From contig NZ_JAHREN010000001.1 of NCBI RefSeq assembly GCF_019084075.1, forward strand, positions 620,001 through 684,000: a stretch of 64,000 nucleotides of DNA. Reading direction: 5' to 3'. This DNA is from Siccirubricoccus sp. G192. Lineage in GTDB: Bacteria; Pseudomonadota; Alphaproteobacteria; Acetobacterales; Acetobacteraceae. Position 1 is the stretch's first letter, and every line of letters starts with the position of its first letter. The notes under the pieces are model-generated. The model had not been told where the DNA came from, did no database searches, and was given only the letters and a program-made list of their open reading frames with translations. Both the position numbers and the translations under genes were made by a program. Below, piece after piece: positions 9,162 to 17,384 of the stretch.

Positions 9162-10234
9162 TCCTCGGTCTCCGGAGCAACAGCCATGAACCGCCGGCGA
9201 TGCAGCGTGGCGCTGCCATATTGGTTGGCCAGCACCATGGCCTTCCGCAGATAGAGGCCGACATCATAATCGTCGGTATAGCCGATGCCGCCATGCAACT
9301 GGATGCATTGCCGCGTCACCAGCATGGAGGCCTCCGCCGCCCGTGCCTTGGCGCGCGAGACGGCGGCGCGGCGCGCATCGCCGGTGGCACCGGCATCCAG
9401 CGTGGCGGCGGCCGCCTCGATGCTCGCGCGGGTCAGCGCGATCTGCATCTTCAGGTCGGCGGCGCGGTGCTGCAGCGCCTGGAAGGTGCCGATGATCTTC
9501 CCGAACTGGCTGCGCGTCCGCAGGTAGTCGAGCGTCATGGCGAAGGCGCGTTCCATGCCGCCGAGCAGATAGGCGCCCGTCACCAGCGCCGCCTCGTCCA
9601 GCGCCTGCGCCAGCGCCTCGCCCACGTCATCCGCCAGCCGCTTCGCGTCGCCGGGATTGGGCCGCAGGGTGCCGAGGTTGCCGCCATCCTGGGTGCGTTC
9701 GATCGTCACATCGGCGCGGGCGGCAAGCTGTTCGTAAAGCGCGATCCGCCCGCCCTCCCGCACCGGCAGCAGGAACATGTCGGCGCCGGCCGCCATGGGC
9801 AGGAATTTGCGCGGCGCATCCGGGTTGCCGGGCACCTCCAGCGTATCGGCCCGCTCCTGCCAGGCGGTCAGCACCACCATCTCGCCGGCCAGCAGATGCG
9901 CCAAAGGCCCGGCGCCGCCCAGCGCCGCCAGCAACCCGGCCGAGAGCGCGCAGGGGATCAGCGGCTCCGGCACCAGCGCCGCGCCCATTTCCTCGGCCAG
10001 CGCGCACATCTCGCCCATGCCGAGCCCGGCGCCGCCCTGCGCCTCCGGCACCCGGAGGCCGATCCAGCCCATCTCGCCCATCTGGCGGACCAGGCCGGGA
10101 TCGAAGCCAGGGTCCTGGAAGCGCAAGGACCGCACCCGCTTGAGGTCGCCGCCGGGCGGCGCCACGGCGGCGGCGCTGTCGCGGATCATGCGGATGGATT
10201 CGGCGCGTTCGGTTTCGTCCAGCGCGGCGCTCAT
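9158..10234 (-). CDS. Acyl-CoA dehydrogenase, short divergent type
   Basis: A 358-residue acyl-CoA dehydrogenase family protein, shorter and more divergent than its partner at 7211-8380. It keeps GWIGLRVPEAQGGAGLGMGEM near the N-terminus, TRSQFGKIIGTFQALQHRAAD in the C-terminal helical domain, and QLHGGIGYTDDYDVGLYLRK. The usual middle FAD loop (EP-GSD) is not evident, as in the beta-like subunits of heteromeric acyl-CoA dehydrogenases. The ATG at 10234 was chosen because family similarity begins there. The stop overlaps the enoyl-CoA hydratase start by four bases. A heteromer with the other dehydrogenase is my inference. Confidence 0.85.
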   Translation of the reverse strand: MSAALDETERAESIRMIRDSAAAVAPPGGDLKRVRSLRFQDPGFDPGLVRQMGEMGWIGLRVPEAQGGAGLGMGEMCALAEEMGAALVPEPLIPCALSAGLLAALGGAGPLAHLLAGEMVVLTAWQERADTLEVPGNPDAPRKFLPMAAGADMFLLPVREGGRIALYEQLAARADVTIERTQDGGNLGTLRPNPGDAKRLADDVGEALAQALDEAALVTGAYLLGGMERAFAMTLDYLRTRSQFGKIIGTFQALQHRAADLKMQIALTRASIEAAAATLDAGATGDARRAAVSRAKARAAEASMLVTRQCIQLHGGIGYTDDYDVGLYLRKAMVLANQYGSATLHRRRFMAVAPETEE

Positions 10235-10272
10235 TCTCGTATCCTCCAGGCGGGGCTGTCGCAGCCCTTCGG

Positions 10273-10917
10273 TCAGCTCGGGCGGTGCAAGGTGGCGCCG
10301 CTTTTCGCCTGCAATTCCTCGAAGCTCACGCCGGGCGCCAGGTCGCGCACCACGAAGCCCTGGCCGGGCACCACATCCATCACGCCGAGATTGGTATAGA
10401 CGCGGCTGACGCAGGCGAGGCCGGTCAGCGGATAGCCGCAGCGTTCCACCAGCTTCGGCCGGCCATCCTTGGTGGTATGCTCCATGATGACCCAGAGCCG
10501 CTTGGCTCCGGCCGCGAGGTCCATGGCGCCGCCCACCGCGGGCGCCGTGTCGTTCTCGCTGGTCGCCCAATTGGCGAGGTCGCCATTCTCCGCCACCTCG
10601 AAGCCGCCGAGCACGCAGAGATCGATATGCCCGCCGCGGATCATGGCGAAACTATCGGCATGGCCAACGAAGGAGGCGCCGGGCGCCAGGGTGATGGCCT
10701 GCTTGCCGGCATTGATGAGCCAGGGATCGACCCTGTCCGGCGCGGGCGCTGGGCCCATGCCGATGATGCCGTTCTCGCTCTGGAAGATCACTTCCCGCTC
10801 CGGCGGCACATGGTTCGCCACCATGGTCGGGATGCCGATGCCGAGATTGACGCACCAACCCTCCGGCACATCCTGGGCAAGACGCGCGGCCATCTGGTCG
10901 CGGCTGAATTGCGGCAT
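10273..10917 (-). CDS. scoB: 3-oxoacid CoA-transferase subunit B
   Basis: A 214-residue beta subunit of a family I CoA-transferase, moving CoA from succinyl-CoA (or another donor) to a 3-oxoacid such as acetoacetate. The catalytic glutamate is E48 in FQSENGIIGMGP, directly after the family pattern VNLGIGIPTMVANHVP. A later block HTTKDGRPKLVERCGYPLTG is typical of ScoB/PcaJ. It lies 41 bases downstream of the A subunit on the same strand, as in two-gene scoAB operons. The dehydrogenase genes follow directly, so activation of a free acid and its oxidation are probably co-expressed. PcaJ (3-oxoadipate) is an alternative substrate assignment. Confidence 0.93.
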   Translation of the reverse strand: MPQFSRDQMAARLAQDVPEGWCVNLGIGIPTMVANHVPPEREVIFQSENGIIGMGPAPAPDRVDPWLINAGKQAITLAPGASFVGHADSFAMIRGGHIDLCVLGGFEVAENGDLANWATSENDTAPAVGGAMDLAAGAKRLWVIMEHTTKDGRPKLVERCGYPLTGLACVSRVYTNLGVMDVVPGQGFVVRDLAPGVSFEELQAKSGATLHRPS

Positions 10918-10958
10918 GCTTCGCTTCCTTCTCCCGCAGGATTCCTAAGGCTGACCCG

Positions 10959-11642
10959 TCAGTCCGTCCAGGGTGCGCCGCGGTCCACCTGGACCACCCG
11001 GTTCACATAGACGCCCGGCGTCATGATCTGGTGCGGATCAAGGCTGCCCAACTCCCGGACATGCTGCACCTGGGCGATGGTGAGGTCCGCCGCCATGGCC
11101 ATGACCGGATTGAAATTGGCCCCCGAGCCCCGATAGACCAGGTTACCCCAGCGATCGGCCTCCCAGGCTTCCACCAGCGCCACATCGCCACGCAGCGCGC
11201 GCTCCATGACGTATTCCCGGCCGTCGGATTCCCGCGTGTCCTTGCCGCGGGCCAGCAGGGTGCCGGCGGCGGTCGCGGTGTAGAAGGCGGGGATGCCGGC
11301 GCCGGCGGCGCGCATGCGTTCCGCCAGGGTGCCCTGGGGCACGATCTCCAGCTCGATCTTCCCCTCACGGTAGAGCTGCTCGAAGACCACCGAACCGGCG
11401 GAGCGGGGGAAGGAGCAGATCATCTTCCGCACCCGCCCGAGTTCCATCAGCCGCGCCAGGCCGATATGGCCGCTGCCGGCATTGTTGGCAACGCAGGTGA
11501 GGTCCTTGGCGCCCTGCTCGATCAGCGCCTCGATCAGCACATCCGGCTGGCCGACGGAGCCAAAGCCGCCGATGAGAACGGTGGAGCCGTCCTTGATGCC
11601 GGCCAGGGCATCGGCGAGCGACTGCACGATCTTGTTGATCAT
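10959..11642 (-). CDS. scoA: 3-oxoacid CoA-transferase subunit A
   Basis: A 227-residue alpha subunit of a family I CoA-transferase, partner of the adjacent B subunit. The N-terminal glycine-rich CoA-binding pattern VLIGGFGSVGQPDVLIEAL and the later AGTLLARGKDTRE and REYVMERALRGDVAL are those of ScoA/AtoD-type subunits. The ATG at 11642 begins MINKIVQSLADAL, the usual N-terminus; an in-frame extension upstream is not conserved. It is the first gene of the minus-strand run scoA, scoB, dehydrogenase, hydratase, dehydrogenase. The divergent small gene starts 160 bases away, so the promoter should lie in that gap. Confidence 0.93.
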   Translation of the reverse strand: MINKIVQSLADALAGIKDGSTVLIGGFGSVGQPDVLIEALIEQGAKDLTCVANNAGSGHIGLARLMELGRVRKMICSFPRSAGSVVFEQLYREGKIELEIVPQGTLAERMRAAGAGIPAFYTATAAGTLLARGKDTRESDGREYVMERALRGDVALVEAWEADRWGNLVYRGSGANFNPVMAMAADLTIAQVQHVRELGSLDPHQIMTPGVYVNRVVQVDRGAPWTD

Positions 11643-11802
11643 TCCAACTCCTCCCGCGAGGGAGCTTGGAACTACCCTCCGGGGCGGCCGCGGTCCAGGG
11701 GGGGTGGCAATTCGGCTGCGGCCAACCCGGGCAGCGGCGAGGATCAGGTTGGAAATTCCGGCCCGGCACGACAATATGCCTCCGCAGGAGGTCGAGATTC
11801 CG

Positions 11803-11976
11803 ATGGCCAAGCCCAATCCGCCACCAGCCCCGCCCAAGCCGGCACCGGCGAAACCGGTGGTGCCTGCGCCGCAACGGCCTTCGCTCGGCAGCCTCCCGGC
11901 CCGGCCGGACCATGTGATCCGCAACATGACGCGGGACGAGGCAAGGCAGGTCCTGTCGGCTCGGCGCGCCGGCTGA
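11803..11976 (+). CDS. Small proline-rich protein, hypothetical
   Basis: A 57-residue reading frame preceded by a good ribosome site (GGAGG about ten bases before the ATG at 11803). The first half is Pro/Ala/Lys rich (PPPAPPKPAPAKP); the second is a short basic helix-like segment, DHVIRNMTRDEARQVLSARR. I do not recognise a family. The intrinsically disordered N-terminus suggests a small binding or linker protein. It converges on the membrane protein gene ending at 11980, with three bases between. An in-frame ATG at 11776 is an alternative start. Whether it is expressed is uncertain. Confidence 0.45.
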   Translation: MAKPNPPPAPPKPAPAKPVVPAPQRPSLGSLPARPDHVIRNMTRDEARQVLSARRAG

Positions 11977-11979
11977 CGC

Positions 11980-12546
11980 TCAGCGGAAATTAGCTGGGAA
12001 GGCTGCGGCCAGGGCGATCGCCGCGCCCCAGAGCGGTGCGAATCTGAGGCGCGCCGAGGCTAGGCGCAGCGCCCGCGCCAAGTCGTCCACGGGCTTCTGG
12101 TTCTCCTCGATCGCCTCGCCCACCACCCGGGTCATGTAGAGTACGAGTTCGGTGCGCTCAGCTTCCAGAAAAGTGGCGTTGTAGAGGCTTCTCGGATCCT
12201 TGCCGGGCGAGGCCAGGACCACGCCCTGGATCGCCACCGCCGCGGTATAGGCGGCGAGCAGCCAGACCCCGCCTGCCACCAGCAGGGGTGGCGCGAAGAA
12301 CCAGGGCCATTGCTGGACCAGCCCCTCGGACTTGCCGAAGAGGCCAAGCGCCGCCGCGCCCGCCGATAACGCGGCCGATCCCAAGGTGACCGCGAGGGTC
12401 AAGAGGGTCAGCAGCCTGGACTGGAGCTTGTCGGCGCCTTCGAGCTGCGCCTTCAGCATGGCCTCGGCCTGGGCCAGGACGAATTCGGCGGCGTCGCGCG
12501 TGATGCGCGACGCCTCCAGCATCGGCCAGGCGATCGGCACCGCCAC
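11980..12546 (-). CDS. Hypothetical membrane protein, two to three TM segments
   Basis: A 188-residue protein of unknown function. The first 45 residues form an amphipathic, coiled-coil-like helix (LAQAEAMLKAQLEGADKLQS). Two hydrophobic segments follow at about 46-70 and 80-108, then a charged cytoplasmic-looking helical stretch (YNATFLEAERTELVLYMTR, EENQKPVDDLARALRLAS), and a last hydrophobic segment at about 170-185. It starts at a GTG at 12546, six bases after the hydratase stop; an ATG at 12522 is possible. The topology resembles small effector-type or sensor membrane proteins, but no nucleotide cyclase or toxin gene is beside it, so I assign no role. Confidence 0.6.
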   Translation of the reverse strand: MAVPIAWPMLEASRITRDAAEFVLAQAEAMLKAQLEGADKLQSRLLTLLTLAVTLGSAALSAGAAALGLFGKSEGLVQQWPWFFAPPLLVAGGVWLLAAYTAAVAIQGVVLASPGKDPRSLYNATFLEAERTELVLYMTRVVGEAIEENQKPVDDLARALRLASARLRFAPLWGAAIALAAAFPANFR

Positions 12547-12552
12547 GGGCGC

Positions 12553-13410
12553 TCAGGCGAAGCGGAACAGCCCGTTGCTGACCACCAGCTTGTCCCGCTC
12601 CACCACCCGGGCGCGGAAGGCGGCGCCGCCGGCTTCCTTCCAGATCTCGGTGCGGATCGTCTCGCCCGGGAAGACCGGCGAGGAGAAGCGCAGGTCCATC
12701 CGCCCGAAACGCGCCGTGTCGTAGTCACACAGCGAGCGCAGCAGGGCGTGGCAGACCGTGCCGAAGGTGCAGAGCCCGTGCAGGATCGGCCGCGGGAAGC
12801 CCGCCGCCTTGGCCACAGCCGGGTCGATATGCAGCGGGTTGAGGTCGCTGTTCAACCGATAGACCAGCGCCTGTTCCGGCCGTGTCGCGAGGTCGAGCGT
12901 CAGGTCCGGCGCCCGTTCCGGCTCGGGGTGGGGCTGCTTCACCGGGCCGGTGGGGCCGCCGAAACCGCCATCGCCGCGCAGGAAGGAGGTGCTGGAGAGC
13001 GTCGCCAGCTTTTCGCCGGTGCGGGCATCCACCACCTCGCGCTCCGAATACATCAGCGCGCCCTTGCCCTCGCCGCGGTCCACCAGGCCGGTGACGCGGG
13101 AGCGGCCGATGATCTCGCCCTCCACGGGCAGGGGCTTGTGCAGCGTGAGCCCCTGCTCGCCATGCACGATCTTCACCCAGTCGATGCCGGTATCCGGGTT
13201 GCGCGACCAGAAGCCGGGTGAGCCGAGCACCACCGGCATCGAGGGCATCGCCTTCAGCCGCGGCTCATAGACGAAATCGAGCTGGCGCTCGTCCATCGGG
13301 TCCTGGCCGAGGCCGATGGAGAAATTATACAGCGCGGTGTCCTGCCAGCGCAGCGTCTGGCGGACCTCCGGGATCGGGTAATTCAGCAGTTTCTCGGTGA
13401 CGATCGGCAT
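12553..13410 (-). CDS. MaoC-type hydratase 2 (double hotdog enoyl-CoA hydratase)
   Basis: A 285-residue double-hotdog protein similar to peroxisomal hydratase 2, which makes (R)-3-hydroxyacyl-CoA from trans-2-enoyl-CoA. The N-terminal inactive hotdog contains LYNFSIGLGQDP and DFVYEPRLKAMPSM. The C-terminal half carries the hydratase-2 signature, readable as YRLNSDLNPLHIDP followed by GFPRPILHG, with the catalytic Asp and His. The length matches bacterial steroid or branched-acyl hydratases. It sits between the membrane protein gene and tandem copies of the 3'-end palindromic element, downstream of the ADP-forming synthetase. Context indicates oxidation of a bulky acyl-CoA; the substrate is inferred only. 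Confidence 0.9.
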   Translation of the reverse strand: MPIVTEKLLNYPIPEVRQTLRWQDTALYNFSIGLGQDPMDERQLDFVYEPRLKAMPSMPVVLGSPGFWSRNPDTGIDWVKIVHGEQGLTLHKPLPVEGEIIGRSRVTGLVDRGEGKGALMYSEREVVDARTGEKLATLSSTSFLRGDGGFGGPTGPVKQPHPEPERAPDLTLDLATRPEQALVYRLNSDLNPLHIDPAVAKAAGFPRPILHGLCTFGTVCHALLRSLCDYDTARFGRMDLRFSSPVFPGETIRTEIWKEAGGAAFRARVVERDKLVVSNGLFRFA

Positions 13411-13433
13411 CTCAGCGCCCCCCCCTGTTTCAA

Positions 13434-13484
13434 CGGACCGATTCAGACCTCCGGGCCAAGCGGCCCTGCGGTCATCGGGCCGCC
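13434..13484 (-). repeat. 3'-end palindromic element, copy 3 (tandem, distal)
   Basis: Second unit of a tandem pair downstream of the ADP-forming synthetase gene. Over 51 bases it differs from copy 4 at four positions, with a 61-base period. It shares GATTCAGACCTCCGGGCC and the CTGCGGTCATCGG end with the family and has the GGCC-rich central stem. It lies free between the two genes. Confidence 0.85.
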
Positions 13485-13494
13485 TTGTGTCTTG

Positions 13495-13545
13495 CGGGCC
13501 GATTCAGACCTCCGGGCCATCCGGCCCTTCGGTCATCGGGCCGCC
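13495..13545 (-). repeat. 3'-end palindromic element, copy 4 (tandem, overlaps stop codon)
   Basis: First unit of the tandem pair. It spans the last codons and TGA stop of the synthetase gene (stop at 13533-13535), so part of the element is translated (LAAR). It has the same 51-base core as copy 3 and ends in TGAATCGGCCCG on the minus strand. Confidence 0.85.
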
Positions 13546-15653
13546 AATTCCACCACCGCATCGGCCGCGTAGCAGCCCTGGCCTTCGGGCAGGACCAGCA
13601 GCGGGTTCACATCCACGCTCTCCAGGCGCGGCCCGGCGGCGGCCGCGAAGGCGGAGAGCGCCGAGAGCGCGCGCGCCAGCGCCGGCACGTCCGCCTTGGG
13701 CCGGCCGCGCGCGCCGTCCAGCAACGGAAAGCCCTTCAGCGAGCGGATCATCCGCTCCGCCTCCGCCTCCCCGAAGGGGCAGCGGCGGAAGGACACGTCC
13801 TTCAGGACCTCGATGAAGATGCCACCCAGTCCCACCATCGCCACCGGTCCGAAGACCGGGTCGCGGAAGACGCCGAGCGCCATCTCCACCGCGCCCTTGA
13901 TCTGCTTGGCGACGAGGACGCCCTCGATCCGCGCCGCCGGCGCGTGGTGGCGGGCGCGGTCCAGCAGCGTGGCGAAGCCGTGCCGCACCGCATCGGCATC
14001 CGCCACGTCCAGCAGCACGCCGCCGATCTCGCTCTTGTGCAGGATATCGGGCGAGAGGATCTTCAGCACGACCGGATAACCGATCTGCTCCGCTGCCGCG
14101 ACCGCCGCCTCGCTGTCGCTGGCCGCATGTTCCGGCACGGCGGGCACGCCCGCATCGGCCAGCAGCGCCTTGGCCACCGCCTCGGAGGGGGTGGCGGCGG
14201 GCAGGGTCACCTTGGGGAGCGGCACCTTCTTCTGCGGCGCCTCCGCCTTGGCGAAGGCGGCGCCGAAGCGGCCCATGGCCTCGATCGCCACCACGGCGCG
14301 CGAGGGGTCCTCGAAGACCAGCCAGCCATCCGCCTCGTAGTCCTGCACCTTCTTCGGCGCCAGCATGGACATCACCCAGAGCCGGTCAGGATAGGCGGCA
14401 CGCACCGCCCGCATCTGCTCCTGCAGGCGCGGCCCGACGCTGCGGCCGGCGGCGGTCTGCGACCAGAAGGCGAGGATGGAGGTATAGCCGCCGTCCTGCG
14501 CCACGCTGTCGGCGAATTTCCCGATCAGCGACAGGTCGTTCGTCACCTGCGCGGTGCAGTCCACCGGGTTGCGCGGCGCGCAGAAGGGCACCAGGGCCTT
14601 CAGCTTCTCCTGCGCTTCCTCCGGCATCGGCGGCATCGCCACGCCCGCGGCCTCCGCCGCATCCGAGATCAGCACGCCGGCGCCGCCGGAGACCGTCAGC
14701 ACACCCAGGGTATTGCGCGCCGGGTAGATGCGCTTGGCGGCGGCATAGGCGATATCCAGCATCTCCTCCGTCGTGCGTGCCCGCACCACGCCGAATTCGT
14801 CGAGCACCGCCTGCGTCACCGTGTCGTCGCCGGCGATGGAGGCGGTGTGGGACTTCGCCGCGGCGCCGCCCAATTGGCTGCGCCCCACCTTCATCATCAC
14901 GATCGGCTTGCGGTTGCGCCGCGCCAGGTCCAGCGCCGCCAGGAAGCGCTCGCTCTCGCGTATTCCTTCAGCGTAAGCGCAGATCACATCCACTTCCGGC
15001 GCCTGCGCCATCCAGCCCAGCACATCGCCGAGCGCCACCTCGGCCTCGTTGCCGGTGGTGATGCAGACCTGGGTGCCGAGATGCCGGTCCAGCGCCGCCG
15101 CGAAGATATGCGTGCCATAGGCGCCGGACTGCGAGGCGATGCCAATCCGCCCGGCGATCGGCCAGCCCTTCTCGAAACTCGCCGAGAAGGTGGCGTAATA
15201 GGCGATGGAGGCATTGAAGACGCCGAGGCAATTCGGCCCCAGCATGCGGATGCCCCATTTCCGCGCCACCGCCGTCATGCGGTCCTGCGCGGCGGCGCCG
15301 GCCTCGTCCATTTCCGCGAAGCCGGCGGTGAAGACGATGACGGCACGGCAGCCCTTGGCGCCGAGATCCTCCAGCGCCTGGATCGCCAGCTCGCCGGGGA
15401 CCGCGATGATGCCGACATCGGGTGCTTCCGGCAGCGCATTGACCGAGGCGAAGGCGGGGATCCCCTGCACGCTCGGCCGCTTCGGGTTCACCGGATAGAT
15501 GGTGCCCTGGAAGCCCTGGCTTTTCATATAGGCGATGGGTCGGCCTCCGATGCGGGCCGGTTCGTCGGAGGCGCCGATCAGGGCGACGGAGCGGGGCCGC
15601 ACCAGGGGATCGAGCGAGGCAAAGCTGGCCAGGGCCGGCGACGCGGCGGGCAT
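13533..15653 (-). CDS. Acyl-CoA synthetase (ADP-forming), acetate-CoA ligase family
   Basis: A 706-residue fused alpha-beta NDP-forming acyl-CoA synthetase: acid + CoA + ATP to acyl-CoA + ADP + Pi through a phosphohistidine. Domain order is the CoA-binding Rossmann domain (VALIGASDEPARIGGRPI near residue 25), ligase-CoA domain (RMLGPNCLGVFN, RIGIASQSGAYG), the likely phosphohistidine loop KSHTASIAGDD, and a C-terminal ATP-grasp domain (GYPVVLKILSPDILHKSE, DVNPLLVLPEGQG). The start at ATG 15653 gives the usual opening LDPLVRPRSVALIG. It would activate a free acid for the surrounding beta-oxidation-like genes. A protein-lysine acetyltransferase of the Pat type is excluded because no GNAT domain is present. 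Confidence 0.92.
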   Translation of the reverse strand: MPAASPALASFASLDPLVRPRSVALIGASDEPARIGGRPIAYMKSQGFQGTIYPVNPKRPSVQGIPAFASVNALPEAPDVGIIAVPGELAIQALEDLGAKGCRAVIVFTAGFAEMDEAGAAAQDRMTAVARKWGIRMLGPNCLGVFNASIAYYATFSASFEKGWPIAGRIGIASQSGAYGTHIFAAALDRHLGTQVCITTGNEAEVALGDVLGWMAQAPEVDVICAYAEGIRESERFLAALDLARRNRKPIVMMKVGRSQLGGAAAKSHTASIAGDDTVTQAVLDEFGVVRARTTEEMLDIAYAAAKRIYPARNTLGVLTVSGGAGVLISDAAEAAGVAMPPMPEEAQEKLKALVPFCAPRNPVDCTAQVTNDLSLIGKFADSVAQDGGYTSILAFWSQTAAGRSVGPRLQEQMRAVRAAYPDRLWVMSMLAPKKVQDYEADGWLVFEDPSRAVVAIEAMGRFGAAFAKAEAPQKKVPLPKVTLPAATPSEAVAKALLADAGVPAVPEHAASDSEAAVAAAEQIGYPVVLKILSPDILHKSEIGGVLLDVADADAVRHGFATLLDRARHHAPAARIEGVLVAKQIKGAVEMALGVFRDPVFGPVAMVGLGGIFIEVLKDVSFRRCPFGEAEAERMIRSLKGFPLLDGARGRPKADVPALARALSALSAFAAAAGPRLESVDVNPLLVLPEGQGCYAADAVVELAAR

Positions 15654-15961
15654 GGACGGGTCTCCTTCAGGTCTTGTGCGCCGCACCCTGCGGGAGGCGC
15701 GGGGGGCGGGCAAGGGGGGCGCCCGCCCTGGCCTGGTCCGTTGCGCTGACCGATCCAGCCCTCCGGGCCAGCGCCCCGGCCGGCGGCTCGCCTGCCCCCG
15801 CCCAGCGCGGATGCGGCATCGCCGGTGCTTCCCGCAGCGTCGGGGACAGCACCACCCGCCCACCCGGCGCGCGCCGCCTTCTACCGCATTCGCGGCGAGT
15901 TCATGGGCCGCCATGGCCAGGGACCGGGTCGCGGCGGCATGCCGCGGGACGGGCGGGCCTT
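15654..15961. other. Intergenic gap of about 300 bases, no supported gene
   Basis: Lies between the synthetase start and the stop of the acidic-protein gene. It is GC-rich. A fragment near 15750-15775 (ACCGATCCAGCCCTCCGGGCC) weakly resembles the 3'-end palindromic family but lacks the full second arm. I see no clear ribosome site plus coding pattern. A promoter for the synthetase gene is expected here but is not recognisable. Confidence 0.4.
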
Positions 15962-16195
15962 TCAATCCTCCTCTTCGTCGTCCTCGTCCTCGTCGTCTTC
16001 CTCATCATCTTCGTCGTCGTCGTCCTCGTCGTCTTCTTCGCCTTCGTCCTCCTCTTCGTCGTCGTCCTCATCCTCCTCGTCTTCCTGATCGCCCTCCTCC
16101 GCATCCCCGCCCGCCGCCATGGGCCAGGCGAGGGGCGGGGATTCCGGCAGCGGGCCGGCGATTGCCTGGGCTGTCTCGGGCTTCGGGATCAGCAT
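15962..16195 (-). CDS. Hyperacidic small protein
   Basis: A 77-residue frame with an excellent ribosome site (AAGGAG nine bases before the ATG at 16195). The first 30 residues are ordinary (LIPKPETAQAIAGPLPES). The last 47 are almost pure Asp/Glu: I count 43 acidic residues, broken only by one Ala, two Gly and one Gln. The coding strand is built from GAC, GAG, GAT and GAA triplets, so it is a low-complexity trinucleotide tract as well as a frame. It is 24 bases downstream of the thiolase-like gene on the same strand. Such tails can bind metal or basic proteins or mimic DNA; nothing here proves any of these. Its reality as a protein is supported mainly by the ribosome site. Confidence 0.55.
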   Translation of the reverse strand: MLIPKPETAQAIAGPLPESPPLAWPMAAGGDAEEGDQEDEEDEDDDEEEDEGEEDDEDDDDEDDEEDDEDEDDEEED

Positions 16196-16219
16196 CGGAG
16201 ATCTCTCCTTTGGAGTGGC

Positions 16220-17374
16220 CTATAGCGCCGCGTCGGTGCCAAGCAGCGCGGTGACTTGGCTCGACAGGGTGCCGCCATTGCCGTGCAGCAGCGCCACCTG
16301 GCAGTCCTCGACCTGCCGCGCGCCCGCCTGGCGGCGCAATTGCGTCACCGCTTCCAGGATCAGGAACATGCCGTACATGCCGGGATGCACGCAGGAGAGG
16401 CCGCCGCCATTGGTGTTCACGGCAAGTTCGCCGCCCGGGGCGATGCGGCCGCCCTGCACGAAACGCCCACCCTCCCCCTTCGGGCAGAAGCCGAGATCCT
16501 CCAGGAACAGGATCGGGTTGATGGTGAAGGCGTCGTAGAGCATCACCAGGTCCATGTCGGAGGGCGTGAGCCCGGCCATGGCGAAGGCGCGCGGGCCGCT
16601 TTCCGCCGCCGCGGTCACGGTGAGGTCCGGCATCATGCTGATGGTCCGGTGCCAATTCGCCGCCGCCGCGCCCAGCAGCCAGGCGGGCGGGTTGCGCGCA
16701 TCCCGCGCCCGGTCGGCCCGCACCATCACGCAGGCGCCGCCGCCATCCGTCACCAGGCAGCAATCCAGCACCGAGAGCGGATCGCTGACCATGCGGGAGG
16801 CCAGCACATCCTGCACCGTCAGCGGCTGGCCATGCAGGAAGGCGGCGGGGTTGAGATTGGCCCAGGCCCGCGCCGCCACCGCCACCTCCGCCAGCATCTC
16901 CCGCGTGGTGCCGAATTCATGCATGTGGCGGGAGGCGGCCAGCGCATAGGCGGAAACCGGCATGCGCGCGCGGTAGGGCGCCTCGAAGGGCTGCGGCTCG
17001 CTGATCGGCGCCAGGCGGCCGCCGGCGCTGCGCTGGTTGCTGCCGTAGCAGATCAGCGCCACGTCGCAGAGATTGGCCTCCAGCGCCAGGGCGGCGCTCA
17101 GCAGATGATGCTGGAAGCTGCTGCCGCCGATATTGGTGCCATCGAAATAGCGCGGCCTGAGGCCGAGATGCTCGGACACCGTCATGGTGGGAAAGGCGTG
17201 GTTGGCGGTGGCGGCGAAGACGCCATCCACCACCGAAAGCGGCAGGCCGGCATCCTCCAGCGCCAGGATGGCGGATTGCGCCATCAGCTCCGTGGCGCTC
17301 CAGCCCGGCGCCTCGCCGCAACCGGAACTGCCGATGCCGATGATGGCGGTGCGGCCGCGCAGGGGGTGGGTCAT
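16220..17374 (-). CDS. Thiolase-like lipid-transfer protein (possible Ltp2-type aldolase)
   Basis: A 384-residue thiolase-fold protein of the SCP-x/lipid-transfer subgroup. The N-terminus AIIGIGSSGCGEAPGWSATEL and DGVFAATANHAFPT are typical. Where classical thiolases have the nucleophilic cysteine, this protein reads TNIGGSSFQHH (80-90), so a normal thiolase reaction is unlikely. It retains Y280 in LYDAFT and HPGMYG (330-335), residues of the kind used by Ltp2 retro-aldolases that cleave 17-hydroxy steroid-CoA side chains. The gene for its likely OB-fold partner lies 10 bases upstream, the arrangement known for Ltp2-ChsH2. Aldol cleavage of a tertiary 3-hydroxyacyl-CoA is inference. Confidence 0.82.
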   Translation of the reverse strand: MTHPLRGRTAIIGIGSSGCGEAPGWSATELMAQSAILALEDAGLPLSVVDGVFAATANHAFPTMTVSEHLGLRPRYFDGTNIGGSSFQHHLLSAALALEANLCDVALICYGSNQRSAGGRLAPISEPQPFEAPYRARMPVSAYALAASRHMHEFGTTREMLAEVAVAARAWANLNPAAFLHGQPLTVQDVLASRMVSDPLSVLDCCLVTDGGGACVMVRADRARDARNPPAWLLGAAAANWHRTISMMPDLTVTAAAESGPRAFAMAGLTPSDMDLVMLYDAFTINPILFLEDLGFCPKGEGGRFVQGGRIAPGGELAVNTNGGGLSCVHPGMYGMFLILEAVTQLRRQAGARQVEDCQVALLHGNGGTLSSQVTALLGTDAAL

Positions 17375-17384
17375 GGTCGCTCCC

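Noticed and set aside
11980..12546. Membrane protein considered as a cyclic-nucleotide defence effector
   Set aside because: Only general topology is similar; no cyclase, nuclease or other defence gene is adjacent, and it sits in a metabolic operon.
13434..13545. Tandem units considered as a mini CRISPR array
   Set aside because: Only two units, 10-base spacing, and clear membership of the dispersed 3'-end palindromic family; no cas genes.
13485..15749. 754-codon open frame on the plus strand
   Set aside because: Antisense to the ADP-forming acyl-CoA synthetase; His/Arg/Gly-rich composition with no domain, typical of GC-rich shadow frames.
15966..16088. Trinucleotide tract considered as a CRISPR or satellite repeat
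   Set aside because: No spacers and no fixed repeat unit; the triplets encode an Asp/Glu run in frame with a ribosome site.
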